Source: Myxococcales bacterium
GTDB lineage: Bacteria; Myxococcota_A; Polyangia; Polyangiales; Houyiibacteriaceae
Direction: 5' to 3'
Length of the DNA stretch: 9,154 nt
Assembly: GCA_030622585.1 (NCBI GenBank)
Contig: JAUXFZ010000064.1
Span: 1 to 9,154, forward strand
Shown: one piece after another, positions 5,952 through 9,154 of the stretch
Position numbering within the stretch: the first letter of the stretch is position 1
Layout: each line of letters opens with the position of its first letter
The notes under the pieces: model-generated
What the model was told of the DNA's origin: nothing
Databases searched by the model: none
What the model saw: the letters and a program-made list of their open reading frames with translations, nothing else
Made by a program: the position numbers and the translations under genes

Positions 5952-7430
5952 ATGACTACATGGACTGCACACGCCGCTCTGGCCGTTGGGCTCCTGGTGC
6001 TTGCGGGCTGTTCGAGCAGCAACTCGGAGCCTGAGGAGCCGGTCGAAGAAGGCACCTTCTTCATGCACGACGACGACGGTCGCGTCGTGATTCTTCACGG
6101 CATGAACATCATGAGCGCGTCGAAGGGAACCCCCGACCGCCTTCCTCCCAACTTCGACGAGGAAGACGTCGTTCGATACGCGCGGCAGTGGGGGTTCAAC
6201 GCTGTGCGGTACCTGATCCTCTGGGACGGAATCGAACCGAGCCGCGGCGAGTTCAATACGGCCTACCTCGACGCGACAGAGGAACGGCTCGACTGGTTTG
6301 CCGCGAACGACGTCCACGTGATCCTCGACATGCACCAAGACGTGTACTCACAGGTCTTCTGCTGTGACGGTGCGCCAGAATGGGCCGTCGAGGACGACGA
6401 CCTCCCGTTCGAGCAGCTTCCTCAATGGGACCTCAATTACTTCACGGACGCTGTGAGGGCGGTGTTCGACAACTTCTTCGACTACGAGGGCGACTACCCC
6501 TACCTGCAGGACCACTACGCCGGCGCCTGGGTCGAGGTCGCCACGCGGTTCAAGGATCACCCCGCCGTCATCGGGTACGACATCATGAATGAGCCTTCGC
6601 CAGGCTCCGCCCTCGATGCCGCCGACTTCTCGCATACCCCGCCTGATGGCCCAGCAGCGGAGTTCGACCGAACGGATCTCACCGACTTCTATCAACGACT
6701 GATCAACGCCATCCGCGGGGCCGATGAAGACGGATGGATTCTCTACGAGCCCAGATATGCAGCGCCCGCCAACGGGCAACCTTCGTTCATCGAGAAGCTC
6801 GAAGACCCGCGCGAAGGGGAGCCGCGCATCGTCTATTCTCCGCACCTCTACTCGATCAACATGGAGTTCCTGGAGCACTACTCACCTGAGAGCGATTCGA
6901 CACTGGCCGACTGGGAAGCGAACCGGAACATCGAAGCTGCCGCTCAGGGAGCACCTCTCCTGTGCGGCGAGTGGGGTTTTCATCCCGACTGGGGCAACGC
7001 GGAGCTGTTCATGGGGGAGGTCCTCGACATGTACGACGGCATGATGGCGAGCTGGACCTATTGGTCCTACGATGGCGGCGGCTGGGGGATTTGGGAGAAC
7101 GATGAAGACGGCAACTTCGTCGAACGCGACAACGCAAACGATCTAGTGCGCCCGTACCCGCAGAGCGTGGCCGGAATCCCTCGTTCGTTCTCGTACAATC
7201 CGGACACGCGTGTCTTCGCGTTCGCGTTCGACCCCTCACCATCAGCGACCCTTCCGACCGAGATCTACGTTCCGGCTACCCGTCACTACGAGGACGGTTG
7301 GGCTCTGACGGGATGCGAGGAAGCGCAGGGTTGCACCTCCACCTGGGATCCGGACCGTGAGGTCCTTCAAGTCGACACGAACGGACTCGCCGAACGCGTC
7401 GAGCTCACCATCAGCCCGGAGGTTCGATAG
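5952..7430 (+). CDS. Endoglycoceramidase-like GH5 glycoside hydrolase, lipoprotein
   Basis: A 492-residue secreted retaining glycosidase. Residues 1-19 form a signal peptide ending in a lipobox (LAG before C20), followed by an acidic Ser/Glu-rich tether; Ser at +2 favours outer-membrane sorting. The TIM-barrel domain (about 35-400) has HGMN (49-52), DMHQDVYSQVF (126-136), the acid/base in YDIMNEP (E214) and the nucleophile in CGEWG (E340). A beta-sandwich-like C-terminal part starts at LVRPYPQSVAG (398-408) and includes PTEIYVPATRHY (435-446), as in endoglycoceramidases; C455 and C461 may pair. Known endoglycoceramidases cut the glycan-ceramide bond of glycosphingolipids to release an intact oligosaccharide. 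Relatives in this GH5 group act on other beta-glucosides or glycolipids, so the substrate here is inferred. It is the first gene of a two-gene operon, and the stop codon is followed at once by the next ATG. The family call is firm; ceramide specificity is uncertain. Confidence 0.9.
   Translation: MTTWTAHAALAVGLLVLAGCSSSNSEPEEPVEEGTFFMHDDDGRVVILHGMNIMSASKGTPDRLPPNFDEEDVVRYARQWGFNAVRYLILWDGIEPSRGEFNTAYLDATEERLDWFAANDVHVILDMHQDVYSQVFCCDGAPEWAVEDDDLPFEQLPQWDLNYFTDAVRAVFDNFFDYEGDYPYLQDHYAGAWVEVATRFKDHPAVIGYDIMNEPSPGSALDAADFSHTPPDGPAAEFDRTDLTDFYQRLINAIRGADEDGWILYEPRYAAPANGQPSFIEKLEDPREGEPRIVYSPHLYSINMEFLEHYSPESDSTLADWEANRNIEAAAQGAPLLCGEWGFHPDWGNAELFMGEVLDMYDGMMASWTYWSYDGGGWGIWENDEDGNFVERDNANDLVRPYPQSVAGIPRSFSYNPDTRVFAFAFDPSPSATLPTEIYVPATRHYEDGWALTGCEEAQGCTSTWDPDREVLQVDTNGLAERVELTISPEVR
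7418..7422 (+). promoter_or_regulatory. Shine-Dalgarno of the phosphodiesterase gene
   Basis: GGAGG lies inside the last codons of the GH5 gene, eight nt before ATG 7431. The ORFs abut with no gap, so the two proteins are almost certainly made from one mRNA with coupled translation. Confidence 0.75.
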
Positions 7431-8339
7431 ATGACCAGGTTCTGCTTCCTGTTGATGACGGCGATACTCGTTTCCTGCGGAAGCGACGACGCTGCGCTGA
7501 AGTCCAAGCACGCTTTGGTAATCGGGGTCGATGGCCTACTGGTCGAGGGTCTCCAACAGGCGACCACACCGACTTTGGACAGCCTGATCACCGATGGCGC
7601 CGTCACATATGACGCCTTCGCGGGCGGCGAGCTCGGCACACCGACTGAGCAGCCGACCCTGAGCGGCCCGGGCTGGAGCAGCATCCTGACGGGCGTCTGG
7701 GTCGACAAGCACGGAGTGACCGACAACGGGTTCGAAGGGGCTCGCTACGACGAGTATCCGCATTTTTTCGTTCGGCTTCGGGAGCAGAATCCCGATGCGT
7801 ACCTTTCGTCGTTCGTCAGCTGGCAATTCATCAACTTCGTCATTCTGGAAGGCGAGGACTATGCCTTCACCCCCTTGGTCCCGACTGCTGCGGAGGGCGA
7901 TGCTGCCGTGACCGCCGCGGTCGTGGAACACATGGAGGCCCAGACCCCCGACGTCGTGTTCGTGCACTTGGACGAAGTCGATCACATCGGCCACACCGAG
8001 GGGTACTCCCCGATGGTTCCCGCATACCTTGCGGCAATCGAGATGATCGATGCGCAGATTGGGCAGATGTTGGACGCGGTCCGCGCACGGCCCACGTACG
8101 CGACGGAGGACTGGCTGGTCTTGGTGACAACCGATCACGGCGGTGTGGACAAAGGGCACGGTGGGCAGACCGACGAAGAACGTGAGATCCCCACGATTGC
8201 GAGCGGCGAGTCGGTTCAGAACGGGCAGCTCATCTCACCGGGCCCGGGGCACACTGCGATACCCCCGACGGTGATGAAGCATCTTGGATTGAGCATCGAT
8301 CCCGCCTGGGGTTGGGAGAGCGAGCCGTTCGCCCTCTAG
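7431..8339 (+). CDS. Alkaline phosphatase superfamily / type I phosphodiesterase (NPP-like), lipoprotein
   Basis: A 302-residue exported metallo-hydrolase. The signal peptide (1-15) ends in a lipobox-like LVS before C16, with Gly at +2, so it is probably outer-membrane bound like its partner. The fold signatures of the nucleotide pyrophosphatase/phosphodiesterase branch are visible: first metal ligand D34 in GVDG; the nucleophile loop SGPGWSSILTGV (78-89), where S78 aligns with the catalytic Thr of NPP enzymes; D184 and H188 in DEVDHIGH (181-188); D235 and H236 in TTDHGG; and H274 near the C-terminus. These make up a plausible two-zinc site. The family includes nucleotide pyrophosphatases, phosphonoacetate hydrolase and phospholipase C-type enzymes such as NPP6 and NPP7. 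It is shorter than eukaryotic NPPs and carries no obvious extra domain. Operon linkage to an endoglycoceramidase-like enzyme suggests a phospholipid or phosphoglycan head-group substrate, which is inference. Phosphatase or sulfatase-like activity cannot be excluded. Confidence 0.88.
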   Translation: MTRFCFLLMTAILVSCGSDDAALKSKHALVIGVDGLLVEGLQQATTPTLDSLITDGAVTYDAFAGGELGTPTEQPTLSGPGWSSILTGVWVDKHGVTDNGFEGARYDEYPHFFVRLREQNPDAYLSSFVSWQFINFVILEGEDYAFTPLVPTAAEGDAAVTAAVVEHMEAQTPDVVFVHLDEVDHIGHTEGYSPMVPAYLAAIEMIDAQIGQMLDAVRARPTYATEDWLVLVTTDHGGVDKGHGGQTDEEREIPTIASGESVQNGQLISPGPGHTAIPPTVMKHLGLSIDPAWGWESEPFAL

Positions 8340-8381
8340 CGACGCTCGAGCGGCGGCGAACTCTGCGAGTTCAAACGGGGA

Positions 8382-8410
8382 AGGCTCTCTCGGAAGGTCG
8401 ACGAGAGCTT
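8382..8410. terminator. Stem-loop between convergent genes (possible bidirectional terminator)
   Basis: AGGCTCTC (8382-8389) pairs with GAGAGCTT (8403-8410) with one G-U pair, extended inside by TCG/CGA past a bulged C8402. It sits in the 83-nt gap between the convergent phosphodiesterase and HabA-like genes. There is no clear U run on either side, so factor-independent termination is unproven. Confidence 0.35.
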
Positions 8411-8422
8411 CGTGAAGGTGGC

Positions 8423-8875
8423 TTAGGCGCCCTGGGCTTGGCTGGATGACGGCTTACGAACAAAACCCCACACGAGTAAGCCGCACCCAACGACCATCGC
8501 CACACCGACAGAACCGAGCCCGACCGTCACCAGGGTCTCTTGCCACGGAGCGCCTGAATGCCCCGCACCGGCAATCGGAGTCATGGCGATGGTTCCGTAG
8601 ATGGCTGCAAAGGTGACGAAAACCCAATTGGCAAACGTGCCGTAGACCAGCGACCAGAACGCTATCCCGGCGGCCCGGTCCGAAAGGTGTAGCCGGGCCC
8701 AAGCAAGGCCGACGACTATCAGGAATGTCCCGTTCATCACGCCTTCGAGATGTCCGGAGAGGCCCATCCTGGGATTCGTCATCATCGGTATCGCGAATCC
8801 ACTGAACAGGCCGAGCAGGAACAGAATCGCGCCTAGGGCTACGAGGGTTTGAGCTGTATCGCGTTTGGGTGACAT
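8423..8875 (-). CDS. Hydroxylaminobenzene mutase (HabA/HabB)-like four-helix membrane protein
   Basis: A 150-residue integral membrane protein with four hydrophobic helices (about 11-33, 45-60, 69-94 and 114-138) and a short polar tail. The segment around NPRMGLSGHLEG (34-45), the following GTFLIVVGLAWARL (49-62), and FWSLVYGTFANW (73-84) resemble, from memory, HabA/HabB proteins. Those convert hydroxylaminobenzene to 2-aminophenol in nitrobenzene degradation; most members are uncharacterised and no nitroarene genes are visible here, so the activity should not be assumed. I chose ATG 8875, which starts just before helix 1. The same frame stays open to ATG 9058, but that longer form would overlap pyrD and add 61 basic, non-family-like residues. 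No convincing Shine-Dalgarno precedes 8875, and a start slightly upstream remains possible. It lies 128 nt downstream of pyrD on the same strand and is convergent with the phosphodiesterase gene. Confidence 0.65.
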   Translation of the reverse strand: MSPKRDTAQTLVALGAILFLLGLFSGFAIPMMTNPRMGLSGHLEGVMNGTFLIVVGLAWARLHLSDRAAGIAFWSLVYGTFANWVFVTFAAIYGTIAMTPIAGAGHSGAPWQETLVTVGLGSVGVAMVVGCGLLVWGFVRKPSSSQAQGA

Positions 8876-9003
8876 GTCAGTAACGCTTAGTACCACGTCG
8901 CGACCGTGCTTGGCCTGATTGCCGACCAGCAACAAATCCATCCACAACACCAGGCCAACACCGTCAAACGCCGTGTGGCGTAGACGCTGTCGCCTCACCA
9001 TCG

Positions 9004-9154
9004 CTAGCGCTGTTGGGCGAGCCCTCCGACGCCCTTCGCGAGTCGGCTGGGCAACCATGGCCCCTCATAGATGAACGCCGTGTACACCTGCACCAAGGTC
9101 GCCCCGGCTTCGATCCGCTCCCACGCCTGCTCCGCCGTCTCAATTCCACCAACC
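9004..9154 (-). CDS. pyrD: Dihydroorotate dehydrogenase (quinone), class 2, C-terminal fragment (5' part beyond window)
   Basis: The last 49 codons and TAG stop of a gene entering from the right edge; it is cut by the window, not broken. The visible peptide begins VGGIETAEQAWERIEAGA and continues LVQVYTAFIYEGP. This is the FMN-phosphate-binding end of class 2 dihydroorotate dehydrogenases, which oxidise dihydroorotate to orotate at the membrane with quinone as acceptor, the fourth step of pyrimidine synthesis. It ends with a short tail (AKGVGGLAQQR). The class 2 call rests on the VGGI and TAFIYEGP wording, which differs from class 1 enzymes; the N-terminal membrane-binding helices that would confirm it are outside the window. 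Confidence 0.9.
   Translation of the reverse strand, partial: VGGIETAEQAWERIEAGATLVQVYTAFIYEGPWLPSRLAKGVGGLAQQR

Noticed and set aside
8343..8352. 10-bp perfect palindrome CGCTCGAGCG just after the phosphodiesterase stop
   Set aside because: Too short and GC-rich to be distinguished from chance; no loop for a hairpin and no second copy noticed nearby.
8876..9058. Longer HabA-like start at ATG 9058
   Set aside because: The added residues are Arg-rich, the start lies inside the pyrD 3' end, and the family-like sequence begins at ATG 8875.

Overview
The window is GC-rich, densely coding chromosomal DNA (no tRNA, rRNA, CRISPR array or insertion sequence seen). The gene mix suggests a free-living, possibly marine Gram-negative bacterium of the Myxococcota/'Deltaproteobacteria' type. 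The clues are a membrane-spanning Hanks-type Ser/Thr kinase with an N-terminal zinc ribbon and an export-side PPC-like region, a second zinc-ribbon/proline-rich/tail-anchored protein next to it, and secreted lipoprotein hydrolases. This assignment rests on gene style only and is tentative.

Left half (1-4508, all minus strand): a compact four-gene run read leftwards, tyrA (chorismate mutase/prephenate dehydrogenase, T-protein) -> dapB (dihydrodipicolinate reductase) -> zinc-ribbon tail-anchored protein -> Ser/Thr kinase. The kinase runs off the left edge. Gaps are 43 and 51 nt, then an 8-nt overlap, so at least the last two genes are probably translationally coupled. Two amino-acid biosynthesis genes are thus followed by a two-gene signalling module. 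The zinc-ribbon protein carries two near-identical K-(H)-T-[VM]-L-G-[MI]-P motifs that could be phospho-acceptor sites for the kinase.

Centre (4509-5816): only 45 nt separates tyrA from a divergent glutamate/aspartate/C4-dicarboxylate:cation symporter (DAACS/SLC1 family). This gap holds a good sigma70-like promoter (TTTACA-N17-CATAAT) pointing to the symporter, and an interrupted 10-bp inverted repeat covering the -10 and abutting the GTG start. The predicted transcript would be nearly leaderless.

Right of centre (5817-8339, plus strand): a 135-nt intergenic region with a stem-loop and a TTGACC-N17-TACAAG promoter precedes a tight two-gene operon. The genes encode a lipoprotein of the endoglycoceramidase-like GH5 family, then a lipoprotein of the alkaline-phosphatase/type I phosphodiesterase superfamily. 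Each has a strong Shine-Dalgarno sequence and the two ORFs abut exactly. Together they look like a surface or periplasmic unit that cleaves head groups from glycolipid and/or phospho(sphingo)lipid substrates. This is the most interesting candidate system here.

Right edge (8423-9154, minus strand): a four-helix membrane protein of the hydroxylaminobenzene mutase (HabA/HabB)-like family, and the C-terminal 49 residues of a class 2 dihydroorotate dehydrogenase (pyrD) entering from the right. No stretch longer than 300 nt lacks a gene.
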